A DNA stretch of 64,000 bases. It comes from Uranotaenia lowii (lineage: Eukaryota > Arthropoda > Insecta > Diptera > Culicidae). Under the pieces are notes generated by a model that worked only from the letters and a program-made list of their open reading frames with translations, did not search any database and was not told the DNA's origin. The translations under genes and the position numbers were made by a program. The stretch is taken from the NCBI RefSeq assembly GCF_029784155.1, contig NC_073691.1, positions 146,384,496-146,448,495 on the forward strand, in the 5' to 3' direction. Shown piece by piece: positions 1-11,826 of the stretch. Numbering within the stretch: the stretch's first letter is position 1; each line of letters opens with the position of its first letter.

Positions 1-1574
1 GCTTGATAAAATCTTGCGCATTCATCACGAGAACAAGGATCTCTCCCATCGTTTCATCGCTAAGACGTTGAGAATTGCGAATTCCACGGTGTCGCGAGTG
101 ATTAAGCGGTTCGAGGAACGATTCGGAAGCCCAGAAGTGAAGGAAAAAGCATTCCGTACAACATCAAAAATCACAACCGCGAAGTTGGGGCCTTCAACCG
201 AAACCCGAACGCCGCCGTTCGGGATGTGGCTAAGAAGCTGCACCTAAGCCGAAGTTTTGTCCAGAAGGCCAAAACTAAGGCTGGGCTTCGAATCTTCAAG
301 GTATAAGAGGCCTCTAATCGCAACGAGAAGCAGAACAAGTCCGCCAAAACCCGTGCCAGGAAGTTGTACCTCAACATGCTGACGAAAGTTGAATACTGCA
401 TTATGGACGACGAAACTTATGAGAAGGCCAACTTCAAACAGATCCCCGGCGATCTGTTTTTCACGGCCAAGGATAAGTTTAGCGTTCCGGAGCATGTCCG
501 CACTTAGAAGATGTCCAAATTTGCGTATAAATTCCTGGTTTAGCAAGCCATCTGCACGTGCGGGAAGCGGAGTGCACCTTTCGTGACCAAGGACACGATG
601 AACGGACAGGTGTACACGAAGAGTGCCTCCTGATAAGGGGTCGGGTCTCGAGTCGTAAGAGAAGGGATCAGGCCCCTTATCAACAAGAGGAGAGGTACAA
701 GTGGTCACCTCAAGTCATTACGAGGAGAGGTCAGATTTCAAGTCGTTAAAGGAGAGATCGGGCCTTGAATCGTGCAGAGGAGAGGTAAACTTCGAGTCGA
801 TGCGAGGAGGGGTCGGATCTCGAGTCGTTAGAGGAGAGATCAGGCCTCAAGTCGCGAAGAGGAGAGGTTTGTGTGGGAATCACGAGTCATTGCGAGGAGA
901 TGTCGGTTCTCAAGTCGTTAGAGGAGAGTTCAGGCGTCGAGTCGTAAGGATGAGGTTTTGCTGAAAGTGGTCTCGTTAATGAGTATTGCCTTGGAGCGCA
1001 TTAGCGCGAATAGACCTCCCACTATCGAAGCATAGTGTACTAAATAGTTCGAGGTGGGAACTAGGTCTGCGGACCCAGGTGGAGTTTAGGGAGTAGGGGG
1101 TATACACGGAGTATATCATGAGTCTTCCCATTGTACCCATGGACCCACAGTAGCAAACTGAGGGGACGCGGTGGCTCGCCGTTCCTTGGAATACAATCCG
1201 TAAACCGGGATTTACCACCTGTGGTTACCAACTGAAAAAAAAAAGTTGCGGCTGCTTCCTCTCCTGAAGGCCCATAACGTCCCAACAATCTTCTGGCCGG
1301 ATTTGGCCTCATGCCACTACTCCGGACTGCGGACAATAAGATCAATTTCGTGTCGAAAATGTTCAGCCCTCCCAACACTCCGGAACTCCGCCCCATCGAG
1401 AAGTATTCGGCGATTATGAAGCAGCACCTTCTAAAACGACCTAATGTAGTGAAGACAGTCGAGGAACTGAAGAAAGTATGGGTTTACATGCGAAAAACGG
1501 TTGATTCACAGGTTGTGCAGAATCTTATGGCGGGGGTTGAGGCCAAGGTGCGGGCATTTGCGTATGGACTGTAA
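1..1574 (+). pseudogene. Tc1/mariner transposase remnant, split by an insertion
   Basis: This is a decayed mariner-like transposase whose start lies before the window. Bases 2-140 encode a helix-turn-helix with an ..STVSRVIKRF.. recognition helix. After a frame change, bases 200-300 encode the second DNA-binding part (..VRDVAKKLHLSRSFVQ..). Bases 395-410 encode the first catalytic aspartate motif, IMDDETY. Reading stops in a tandem repeat near 620-640. The frame resumes at about 1250 with an IFWPDLASCHY motif, then passes through a frame change to the C-terminal third-acid motif PPNTPELRPIEKY and ends with KVRAFAYGL and a stop at 1574. Several stops and frame changes show it is dead. The motifs fit the DD37D/E-type mariners common in mosquitoes (family knowledge). 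The terminal repeats were not located. Confidence 0.85.
640..965. repeat. Degenerate purine-rich minisatellite inside the mariner remnant
   Basis: A unit of about 28-33 bp with the core GAGTCGTTAGAGGAGAGRTC recurs roughly ten times with substitutions. It lies exactly where the transposase reading frame breaks, so it arrived with, or grew inside, an insertion of about 600 bp. Bases 966-1245 are the non-repetitive rest of that insertion and I do not recognise them. Confidence 0.75.
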
Positions 1575-3995
1575 ATTAAATACGAGTAAAATGGTAAAAT
1601 GAAGTTTAATAGTTATTTTTCAATCCTTGAAAATTTGATGGCAAACGGAGGAAAACTAGAATTTTGCGAGTAAATTGTGTGTGTGTTGTGTAAGAAAGAC
1701 TTATCTTGGAGCCCGAACCCGGTCGACAAAAAAGGTTATTTTGAATTGTGTTGATTGTGTCACCGTTTTTTTTCCTTAATTTTAAACGTATTTATTTTCG
1801 AAAGGTAAATAAGTATTATACGTTTTGATTAAAATCCTGAAATTGCTTGCATTTAAGGAAAAAAATAAAAGCAACATTAAATATTAAGTTTGTACTACAA
1901 ATATAAAGTCGAGATTGATGCTCTGGATCCAATGATTGCAAAAAAAATAAGTATGTTCGCTTGACCCATCAATTTTTGTTTGTTCTTCTCGAGAAAACGG
2001 AAGATAATTTTCCACGTAAACCATTTTTTGAAATATCTGAATTTTGTTGAAAGTAATGGCTGAAGAGCTATGCAACCCAAGGAACGAGTTTCAGCGCTTT
2101 CTTGTGTTGAATGAGCGCCTAAAACGAATTGGTAGCCGCTTTCAGGCAAGTAATAAATATAATGATTTCTAAATTTCAAAAATTGTCTTTTATTTTGTAA
2201 TAGGAAATGTTTATCTTATCTTTCAAATCCACTATTTTAATGACTGAAAGTTGAAAATTTTTGATTGGTTATATTGGATTTAGAAAATAAAACAAGATTT
2301 CGAATCTGGGCATTCGAGGAAGGGGGTTTGTTGAATGTCTACGCCTGTCCACGGAGAGGCGAGGGGTTCACAAATCTCAGTTTTCTGTCCACGTGTTATC
2401 TGAACGGTTCCTAAAATTCTCAGTTTTAAAAACACTCAGCACATTAAAACTTTTCAAAAGTAAAAGGCCTGATAAAACTAGTTGTAAAAAAAAAGTTTCA
2501 TTTTATTTATTTTGAAGTTTTTGAGGCGCAGCCTTCGTTAATCAATCATGCAGGGCAGGATTCCAAGAATTTCAATTTTGCTTAGTGTGGCATTCAAAAT
2601 TTCCAAACCCTAATTTTTATCTTTGTTTACATTATCGTTTGGAAACATCTGAGCAGCATGCAAAAATAATTATCCATCTGCATTCCAACCATTGTCAACC
2701 ATATCGCTAAAAACCGGATGTTGATGACAGCATACGAAAAAAAAAACCTTCACAATTGAATGATTCCTTTCCATTGTTGAAAATACCTGAACATGTCATT
2801 TCCAAAACGATCCTCAAACAGATAGATACTGGCGATAACGTTAGTTTATTTACATCCAAACCAACCCCTCGGGGACGCTCTGGTCGGGTGACATCAATGA
2901 AAAACAATTGGGAAGGTTATAGAAATGCGCTAGAAAAAAAATTAAATATTTTTTGCATCCACAAATTCCAAGCGATTGATGAGCTGAATTGATAAAAAAG
3001 AAATTTCAACCACATAATAGTAATAACAAATGGAAAAATTAATGGTAGGTACCGAATATGGAACCTACAGGAGAAGAGATGAGTAAAACAAATTAACACA
3101 TTTCCAAATATGTATGTATGTTGTTTTCTATCATCATTCGCAAAGCAAAAAACGACCCTCAAAAGTGATAAAAGCTTTGGCAAATTTTAATTTGAGAATA
3201 TTACAGATGGGTAACCTATTGATTTATTCCGACCTTTGTTGATGCGTTGAGTATTATTGACTTGGTAAATATTCAAATAACATTAAAATACAAGATAATA
3301 CGTATCTTGTATTTGTTGGTTGATTCTGGATTGTCTTCATTAGTCTAGCCATGTTTATTTGCTCTTAAAGATGGGAGAATTTCCTTCATCTAAGGTTAGA
3401 ATTTCACAAACATTCCATTTGTTAATAAAAAAATACACACAGTAAAGTGGAGCTTACATCGTTATCAGATAAGATCTAATCCATATGGTATGCCCACCAC
3501 TTCATTGAAACGAATGCTACCGATACCGATACCAGACGAAAACTATTTCGAGGGCGAAATTTAATCCCATCTGGAAGGCCAGGTGAGATATCCATCCACC
3601 AATAACACTGTAAATAAAACATTTGAAACAACCAAAAGCCAAAACTACAGTGTCCATAACGGAAATTAAAAAATCAGGAATTCGCGAATCCCGAGAAACG
3701 ATTGAAAAATCCTGGGAATTCTAAAACCAAATAAATAGAGTTTAAATTTCAAAAAAACTAACACGATCTTATTTGAAAAATAAAATTTGTCAGATTCAAC
3801 AAGGATTTTTTCTACCTTGGTGTATGGTTTAGACTTTTTTTCTAAAAATTATTTCAATCATTGAATTAAAAAAAATGGTTTACTGATGGAACCCCCATCA
3901 CCTTTTTCCTTTGAAGATATTCATCATGACAAAAATTGACTAAATATAAATAAGGAACATAAATAGTTTGAAACTGGACAGCGTAGCCTCATGAC
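1575..3995. other. No gene seen
   Basis: AT-rich DNA with only short unsupported reading frames. I found no motif, splice pattern or paired terminal repeat that I could defend. Confidence 0.5.
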
Positions 3996-4031
3996 TAGGG
4001 ATGAATAATCCCAGAGGATGAAAATCCCGTA
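3996..4031 (+). mobile_element. Terminal sequence of a hAT-like MITE family, copy 1
   Basis: The sequence starts TAGGGATGAATAATCC and continues into GGATGAAAATCCCG. The same end, inverted, occurs at 10300-10333. The two ends face each other 6.3 kb apart, but their outer flanks do not match as a target duplication, so they are probably ends of two separate copies. Confidence 0.4.
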
Positions 4032-4779
4032 TAAAAAAGTAGCCTTATGACCTCCATCCTCAAGCACACTCTAACTTATATTTATCAAGATCAACTTCAT
4101 TCTTGAAAAGTTATGCATTCATCTTGTAACCTGAGTGAATTTAGGAGATTGCAAAGAAACCACTAAGCGTTTCTAACATTGGCTGCAATGGACTTGGATT
4201 ACAGCGTTGTTAAGTGGTTTCTTTGGACCCGAAGAGAATCTACAAATTTCGCTCTGGCAACAAGATAAATGCACAAGGCACAACTTATCGAGAACGAAGT
4301 TGTTCTGAAAAAGTATTGTAAGAACATTGGACCAGGCGCCACGCCACAGTAATCCAGCCATTTAAATCAATTTGTTAAAGCTGTCATTGTCATTGTTCTC
4401 TTTTATCAAAAGATGCCTCCTCAAATTGCTTTATTATAAATTTGATCAAATACCAAAGCTGTCTTCTCAACACACTGTCAAGAAGTCACTCACTTGAAAT
4501 TGAAACAATTTATTCGTGCTGTTTCGTTCTTAATTTAAGCAGATGATTCGTTCTCGACTTCATGTTTCGTTCTTAACTTAAGCAGATCTTTCGATCTACA
4601 TGATTCCTCATCCCATTCTTCACTCTTCAATGGGGACACAGTACTTTCCAATTTTGTTTTTTTCCCACAATTCTAAGATTTAAATTTGAACCATTTATTT
4701 GAGCCGTCCTCTCAACATGCTCCAAAGTTCAGTCTTATTTCACCTTGTCCTTGAAACGCGCTTGATTTTCAGATGATAA

Positions 4780-5640
4780 GTTATTTTAATTGTCCTCTCG
4801 ACCCGCTTTTTCCATATTAAAGCTGTCCGCTCGACTCGCTTTTCCCGAATTTCAAGCTGTCCTCTCGACTCGCTTCATATTTAAATCTTATCTCAAGCTG
4901 TCCTTTCAACCCGCATGATTTTCAATTGAGAAGATAATAAGGCTGTCCTCTCGACTCGATTTTCCCGAATTTCAAGCTGTCCTCTCGACTCGCTTCATAG
5001 TTAAATCTCATCTCAAGCTGTCCTCTCAACCCGCTTGATTTTCAATTGAGAAGATAATTAGGCTGTCCTCTCGACCCGCTTTATTCCATATTTCAAGCTG
5101 TCCTCCCGACTCGCTTCTCCTAATTTCAAGTTGTCCTCTCGACTCGCTTCATAGTTAAATCTTATCTCAAGCTGTCCTCTCAACCCGCTTGGTTGTCAAT
5201 TGATAAGATTATTAATTTATCCTCGCGACACGCTTTTTTCCATATTTCTCACTCACTTTTTCCGAATTTCAAGCTGTCCTCTCGATTCCCTTGATAGATA
5301 AACCTTATCTCAAGCTGTCCTCTCAACCCGCTTGACTCTCAATAAATAAGATAATTAAGCTGTCCTCTCGACCCGCTTTTCCGAATTTCAAGCTGTCCTC
5401 TCGACTCGCTTCATAATTAAATCTTATTCCAAACTGTCCTCTCAACCCGCTTGGTTTTCAATTGATAAGATGATTAAACCCGCTTCTCCGAATTTCAAGC
5501 TGTTGATAAGATATTTCAATTGATAAGATATTTCAGCGGTCCTCTCGACCCGCTTTTCCAAATTGTCTTCTCGACTCGCTTCATTGTAGAATCTTATCTC
5601 AAGCTGTCCTCTCAACTCACTTGATAATCGAGTATGCTAA
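4780..5640. repeat. Nested minisatellite, about 40-bp units in a 120-bp higher-order period
   Basis: Units alternate between AGCTGTCCTCTCGACTCGCTT and AGCTGTCCTCTCAACCCGCTT cores, each followed by its own spacer (CATAGTTAAATCTTATCTC or GATTTTCAATTGAGAAGAT). The core CCTCTCGACTCGCTTCAT recurs exactly 120 bp apart at 4861 and 4981, then at about 153-, 146-, 117- and 170-bp steps. On the minus strand the alternating cores read TTGAGAGGACAGCTT and TCGAGAGGACAGCTT. This parallels the array at 16.5 kb. Confidence 0.9.
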
Positions 5641-5786
5641 TACAACTTCTTTTCAGCTCAATTTTTAAGTAGTTAAACGAACTTTAAAGTTAACAAAAAG
5701 TTCGCATAAATCGTCAAACAACTTCTAACCAGCTTTAAAATCCACTTTATAAGCAGCATATAAATCACGCTAGGAGTACCTGCTGG

Positions 5787-5850
5787 TATAAATACCACTA
5801 CCTGTGTGAAAGCTCATTCATTCAGTTGTCACACTTGCTTGAATAAACAT
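5787..5850 (+). promoter_or_regulatory. Core-promoter-like TATA plus initiator, possibly an LTR remnant
   Basis: GGTATAAATACC (TATAAATA at 5787-5794) is followed about 30 bp later by TCATTCATTCAGTTG, which contains initiator-like TCATTC and TCAGTT. AATAAA follows at 5842-5847. TATA, initiator and polyadenylation signal within 60 bp is the layout of a retrotransposon LTR. A TIR element is inserted directly downstream at 5854, so any transcript would run into it. No coding frame follows. Confidence 0.4.
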
Positions 5851-5853
5851 ATA

Positions 5854-6800
5854 AGGTACACCGGGGTAAGTGTGGACGCGGGGTAAGTGTGGACGATGAC
5901 TATTAAAACAATACTGTGTCCTATTTTCTCAAACTTTTAAAGCAGAATGTTCAATTTACTTGTAATCTATCCAATAACTGTAAAAAAGATACAATTCCGA
6001 CAATAACGGATGTTTACAACGATTTTTTGCGAATTTTCTATTTTCACCTACGATGTCGAGGTGATGTGCATATTTTTCAATTGCCAATTTCTCGTAAACT
6101 AGCTGGCTCTCGATGAAAAACTCTACATTGAAACAATCCTTACATTCCAAACAACCAGTTAGGAAAAGAAACGGCGGTTAAAAATGAAGAAAAAAGAGTT
6201 TATTTACAAAAATTAAAATTTTGTCTCCAACCCCTGCCTGGGGTAAGTGTGGACGGCTTTAAAAAAACTTGATTTTTACACATTTTTTCAATTTTCTGTC
6301 CTTCATCCTTCATGAATTGCATTATTTAGCTAAATTAAGCATTCGGATCATGAAAAGTTTCGTAAAGTACTTGTTTGTTCAGTGTTTTTGATAAAATCGG
6401 AACTCGTGTCCTGTAGCATAAATTACACATAATAACGTGTAATAATAACGTGTATCGTGAACTTTTTTTCAAAATTTTGAACGGTTCGAGCAATAAAATA
6501 ACGTATTTGACCAAGAAAATACAAATTTTTTGAAAATTTCCTTAGAAACCAAAGGGAAAATCTTCCGTCCACACTTACCCCATAAATCGGGGTAAGTGAA
6601 GACACCAGCAGTCCATTACAATTTACGTGATAACTTTTTTCGCTTTGCTTCTATCGAGCTCATCTCTTCAGCGTTTGTAAACAACATGTTCTGCATCACA
6701 TTGAATGTTATTTTATGAAAATTGCTCCACTGCTGATTTTTTAATGATTTTCTAAAGTTGAACTATACGAAAAACCGTCCACACTTACCCCGGTGTACCT
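5854..6800. mobile_element. 947-bp TIR element with internal copies of its end motif
   Basis: Ends are perfect inverted repeats beginning AGGTACACCGGGGTAAGTG, flanked on both sides by TA (5852-5853 and 6801-6802), which fits a Tc1/mariner-type TA target duplication. The motif GGGGTAAGTGTGGACG recurs inside: direct at 5863, 5880 and 6240, inverted at 6566, a partial direct copy at 6589, and inverted at the right end 6776. No transposase frame is recognisable, so this is a non-autonomous element. A sister element sits at 39205-40186. Confidence 0.85.
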
Positions 6801-6802
6801 TA

Positions 6803-9627
6803 CTCTAGTTTAGTCAACTTGCTTTTCATTCTTCTGGGAACACAACAACAACAGAGATTTTTTACGAACTATTGAGCCGTACAAAAAGACTTGCAACCCT
6901 TTGATAGCTACTTGATTTTGAAAAAAAAAAAATGAGAAGTACCTACGTAACAAGTAGATTGTTTTTCTTCATACAAACTTTAAAGTTCCCAAAAAGTAGA
7001 AACAGAAACCAAAACAGTACTTTAAACCTTTTTTTGAGTATTGGCTGAACTTGATAAAGAATGAAGTTCCATGGACCTCAAAAAAACATTTTGAACAGCA
7101 AAAAAGTTCCACATAACTTTTGTACAGCTATATATGAACTTATTAGTTCGTTCTTTAAGTGATATTCGAACTTTTGGTTGCTTGGCAGAGTACGGCACAG
7201 CTTTCAAAGCGCTCTAGATCTTTTCGCTGCATGTTATTGCATTAAAACTCTTTTAAACCCCAGAGTCACCTTCGTTTGGAAAGCCTGTTTTCAACGTTTA
7301 CAACGATGTTTATACTTTTAATTTTTTTTTTTTTGTTATTAGTGACCTTAAACATGTTTTTTTTCCTTAAAATATAGTTTTATCTGTCTTTTTTCTTCTT
7401 TATTTATCAATATCTCGAGTATGGTAACTCCTGAAGCCCCAAAATTTTTTACTTCTCTCAACCAAAGTGTCTATCCACAAATTAAAATATACACAAAAGT
7501 ATTGGGGACAATCACTTTTCCGAATTTTGGCCACCTGATCTCCCATAGTCCAATGGCCGGAAAGAGCAATCGTTGAGACCTATTATAAGTTTGCAATACG
7601 ATTCTTCCTAATTCATAAAGGCATGTCAATTTGGTGCAACAAAATCAGAATCTGGTCCCTTATTAGTTGCTTATCAGACGATTGCTTAGTGTTATCTGTC
7701 CTAGGGTTTGCTTAAAAATAAACAACCATTTCTCAAGGCTACACGTGCTTGTCGTAGAGCCGAACTCGGCGGGTGGTGGCTTTCTATTTTTGGTAACATA
7801 CATGTCGATTCCCGAATACAATCCAGCAGATCTTTTGCAGTTTGAAAAACGCGGGAAGTAAATTTGTTTCATTCATTATTGAATGAAATTCAATCAATCT
7901 AAAAATCTGGCTATTCGTTGTGGACACTATCGGGATCGATTCAATTCGATTCACATGATAACACTCTGACCGCTCTAGGCCGCTTAAGATGTTATCAACC
8001 GATAAGCGATTGTTGGTGTGCATTTGAACAAGAAACTAAGGAATAATGGCCATTTATTTCTTACCTTGAACGGTGGGTTCCGACAGACCGTTGTCATGTT
8101 GGGGTAGGTTTCGATACATTTTTCCGTTCCTGACATCACTTTTGTCCATTGAGAACTTTTGACAAAACTCCGTTTAAGAGACACTTGAATAAATAACGAA
8201 AGCTGATCGAACTTTTTCCAGAACCACTCCACAACCGTTCCTGCTTATCACTGATCCAGCAAAGGGTTTGGCGAACCGTGTGTGCCTATTCCGAAAATAA
8301 AAACTGAGTGTCTAGGCATTAGTCCAGTTATCTAAAGCCTTTCGAACGGAATGGAACATGTGCTCGAAGTCAACGCCGTATACTAGCTGGTGGCGTCTCG
8401 CTCGAAATGTGCAGCAGCTGCTAATGAATATACTAGTTCTCCAAGTGCTGCGTCATCCGGATTAGCTTATAAGGTAGCCACACGAGCCCAGATTTCTGCT
8501 ACCATGGAACGACCTTTTTCCAAATCATTAGCCAACTGGCAACAGCCAACAACACGAGGTACAGCTTTGGTTATTATCCGAATAAACTACCATTTTGATG
8601 TGCTCTCGACAGATGGAAAACATTAACCATTTCCTCCGGGCCACAGACGACACTAGGCGCAATAAACATTCTCATTGAGAACTTTGTTTTACACTGTAAT
8701 CATTGCAAACAAGTCTATTTCTGTGATAATGAATCTTCATAACTGCCCCCCATTAATCAGTGTATTTTATCATACGCGTGGGCGGCCTCAAGAACGGGGT
8801 CAAATGCTAATCGGTGACACAATCTCAATGCCGCTGAGGCTGCTAGAGAAACGCGTACGCGAACGTTCAATTACAACTAATCTTTTCACTGAATAACAAC
8901 CGAAACACTTCATTGTGGCGGACGATTGCCGTAGGATTTTTCAAATACCGAACCGGAGAAATTGTGATGCACTCGAGAGGAAATACCCTTATAAAAAACG
9001 TTGATCAACAATAAATTACAAATTACAAACGTACGAAACGCAGCAGCTGCATACGCTGCATTCTACCGGTGAATGAATTTGTTTTCGAATCTACCACACA
9101 GGGTTCATTTTTTGTATGTAAACAAACCATCTGCCCTCTGCCGAATAGCGATCAGGACAAAATGTTTCACATACACACGCGCAAGCTATATCTTTCGAGG
9201 AATAGCTCGGGTTGAAAAGTGGCCCAAATCCACCCCACCATACATTCATTTCGTAAAAATGAATAACACAGCTAGAAAGCTCACCAGTGAACCGTTTGCT
9301 AAAGCTAAAGCTAAAACAACCAAGCTTTCAAGCTCTCGGTAAAACTGTGCAGTGATTACAGTTACCTTCAGATAACCGATTTGAATTTGTCGGAAGAGAG
9401 TTTCAATTTTTAATAGCATAAACCATATTAGAGTTTCCGTCAACTGGGGCATTATGCGACACTTTTCAAGTTCACTGGCTTCTAAAAACTTATTTTAACA
9501 AGTAATCATACCGCTTGTGCATCAAAAACTTTAAGGTTGATGGGACATCAAATTGACGTTATCAGAAAAATTATTGGTTTCGCCAATTATTTTTTAAATT
9601 GACAAAAACATGCAATTTTCACCCTAC
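6803..9627. other. No gene seen
   Basis: Several short open frames occur here (for example near 7670-8230 and 8390-8626), but none carries a recognisable domain or convincing splice context. The stretch is AT-rich and may contain old repeat fragments. Confidence 0.5.
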
Positions 9628-9630
9628 TTA

Positions 9631-9794
9631 AGCCTAGTCCACACTAGGAGACGGTTCGTCTCGAGACGGTCTCAGCGTCTCCCATTTTCTTCGGGAGACA
9701 CTGAGACCGTCTCAGGTTTCCAACAACAACAACAGACAACAAAGTTCATCTCATACAAAAATCGCAGTTCATGTTGCCTAGTGTGGACTAGGCT
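9631..9794. mobile_element. 164-bp MITE with TTA target duplication
   Basis: Inverted ends AGCCTAGTCCACACTAGG are perfect and are flanked by TTA at 9628-9630 and 9795-9797. A 3-bp TTA duplication fits PIF/Harbinger-type transposition (family knowledge). The inside is itself a hairpin: GAGACGGTCTCAGCGTCTCC pairs with GGGAGACACTGAGACCGTCTC around an ATTTTCTTC loop. Confidence 0.85.
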
Positions 9795-10299
9795 TTAGAA
9801 AAAGGGGTAAGTTGCAAAAAACTTTGTTTTTTATAAAAAATTTAAAACCTAAAAATGATTTAAAAAAAAAGCCTAAGGGTGCTGCATACATAAGGGTTAC
9901 AAAAAGTTCTACTAGTTGAAATCATAAAAATTATTGTTTGGATGGATGAAACTTTGAATTAATAAACGCGTAGGTATTGCAAAACAACCATATTCCAGCT
10001 TATGGAAACGAGATTAAAAGGTGAATGTTTGATTTGCATTTGGATGCATTTTAGTCCAGACTGTTAACTGAATTATGAAAATATTATTTATTTAAAAATA
10101 CGTGATTGCCCGAATTATATTTGAACACCAACTGTGTTGGTATTGGATAATAAAAGCATTTTAAAGTTTATAGGTGATATCATTAAGCCAATCCGCCATA
10201 CTGGGTAAAGATTTTACGGCATCGAGAAATGTAAAAATGTGTACATCTGTTGCTCGATTTTTAAAATTTTGGATTCTATCTTTTTTTTTTTCTTTTTTC

Positions 10300-10333
10300 T
10301 CGGGATTTTCATCCCGAAGGATGATTCATCCCT
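10300..10333 (-). mobile_element. Terminal sequence of a hAT-like MITE family, copy 2
   Basis: Read on the minus strand it begins AGGGATGAATCATCC and continues GGGATGAAAATCCCGAG, matching the end at 3996-4031. It is an isolated end. The other end of this copy was not found. Confidence 0.4.
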
Positions 10334-11826
10334 CTTTCGATTAGAATTAAAAAACTTGAAAAACTACCTCATGATTTGTGAAACTATGTCATATCATTTT
10401 GTTATCATTAAATGCTAAGTTTATAACATTATATTTAATCAAATACAAATTGAATAAGTGTTGTAGTATATGTACAAATTTTGCATTTAACCCTGCTGCT
10501 GGATGATGTCCCGTTTGACGGTATATTGAATTATTGATCAAACTGATGAACTCGACAACGTAGAAAATTCTTCGAGCTGCTTCAGTGCAGACTTTGATGC
10601 CATAATCGATAGCAAACCGAGAGCAGAATAATAGCACAATTTGGTATAGATCATGGGTGGCCAAACCATGGCCCGCGGGCCACATGTGGCCCGCGAACGT
10701 CTTTTTGTGGCCCGCGAAACTCTTTTTGAAATTAACATGTTCTCAGAATCGAATGTTTTTCTTGGTTCGTATCATTTAAGAAAAAAACATTATTCTTCAT
10801 CGACTTCGTTCGAAATGAATGTCGGTGAAGTCTCCTTGATTTGATACTATGTAATTTTTCAAAAAGGTTCTGAAAAAGGATCAATTACAATTCTAATAAA
10901 AAAAATTGAAATTTTAAACATTGCACAATATTTGACACATTCACAAGGGAACAGCATTTTGGCTGCCTATTTTTAATAACTGATTTTTAAAGATGGTGGC
11001 GTCTTGAATATAAATCATTTGTCGATATTTTTTCCATCACTTCTGAATTTAGTGATATAAATCGTGTGAAAAATCAAAAATATATCAGTTTTACGTACAA
11101 TCGATCTTTTATAAGAAATAAATATATTTATAAACCTACGTGGAGACTGAAACCAGATTTTGAATCTGTTTATTATCCTTTATTTAACCCCAGATTCAGA
11201 TCTTGCTTGGCTCTTCGTTTCAGAAAATAGCTTAAAAAATGAAATCTTACAATTTTCAGAACTTGGAAAAGATAAGATTACAACTATTTCTAACATCTTT
11301 TTTCTTTGAGTATTTCATATTGAAGATTTTAACTCATTTAACAAATTTGTTGCAGACTATGAAACGATTAGACTTATGCTTAAAAAATATCAAAGATTCA
11401 AATAGGCTTAAATCTTTTTTAAAATTCCTTCAAATTTGCCGTATTTTTGCAGGATTGGGAAAAAATGACAAAAAGAAAACTACTCTTTTTCTCAGATGGC
11501 AAAATTCTACGTGGTCATTTGAAAAGTTGTTCATTCAATTGAAAATTTGTTTTCAAAATCTTTGAATTGTTCAATAGTCTACCAAAGAAGTACGAGAATT
11601 TAACTAATGAATTTTTCCCTATTTTTAAGAGTTATCTCGAAAACAAGAGCTGATAGATAATAAATCTAATTATATTGGAATCCAATAAGTTAAAATTAGC
11701 TCCTAAAGTTTCTGCACCTTGGAAAAATGTAAATTTGGATGCTTTGTGTTATCTTTATTTGGATGTTTGTGTTATTTCATGCCATAGATTTATTAAGGGG
11801 TCTCCAACAGTTGTTTGAGCGTTGTG

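Noticed and set aside
4780..5640. CRISPR-like impression of regular repeats
   Set aside because: Spacers are themselves repeated and the host is a eukaryote, so this is a minisatellite.
3996..10333. One 6.3-kb hAT element bounded by the two matching ends
   Set aside because: The 8-bp flanks outside the two ends do not match and other elements lie between. Two separate relics are more likely.
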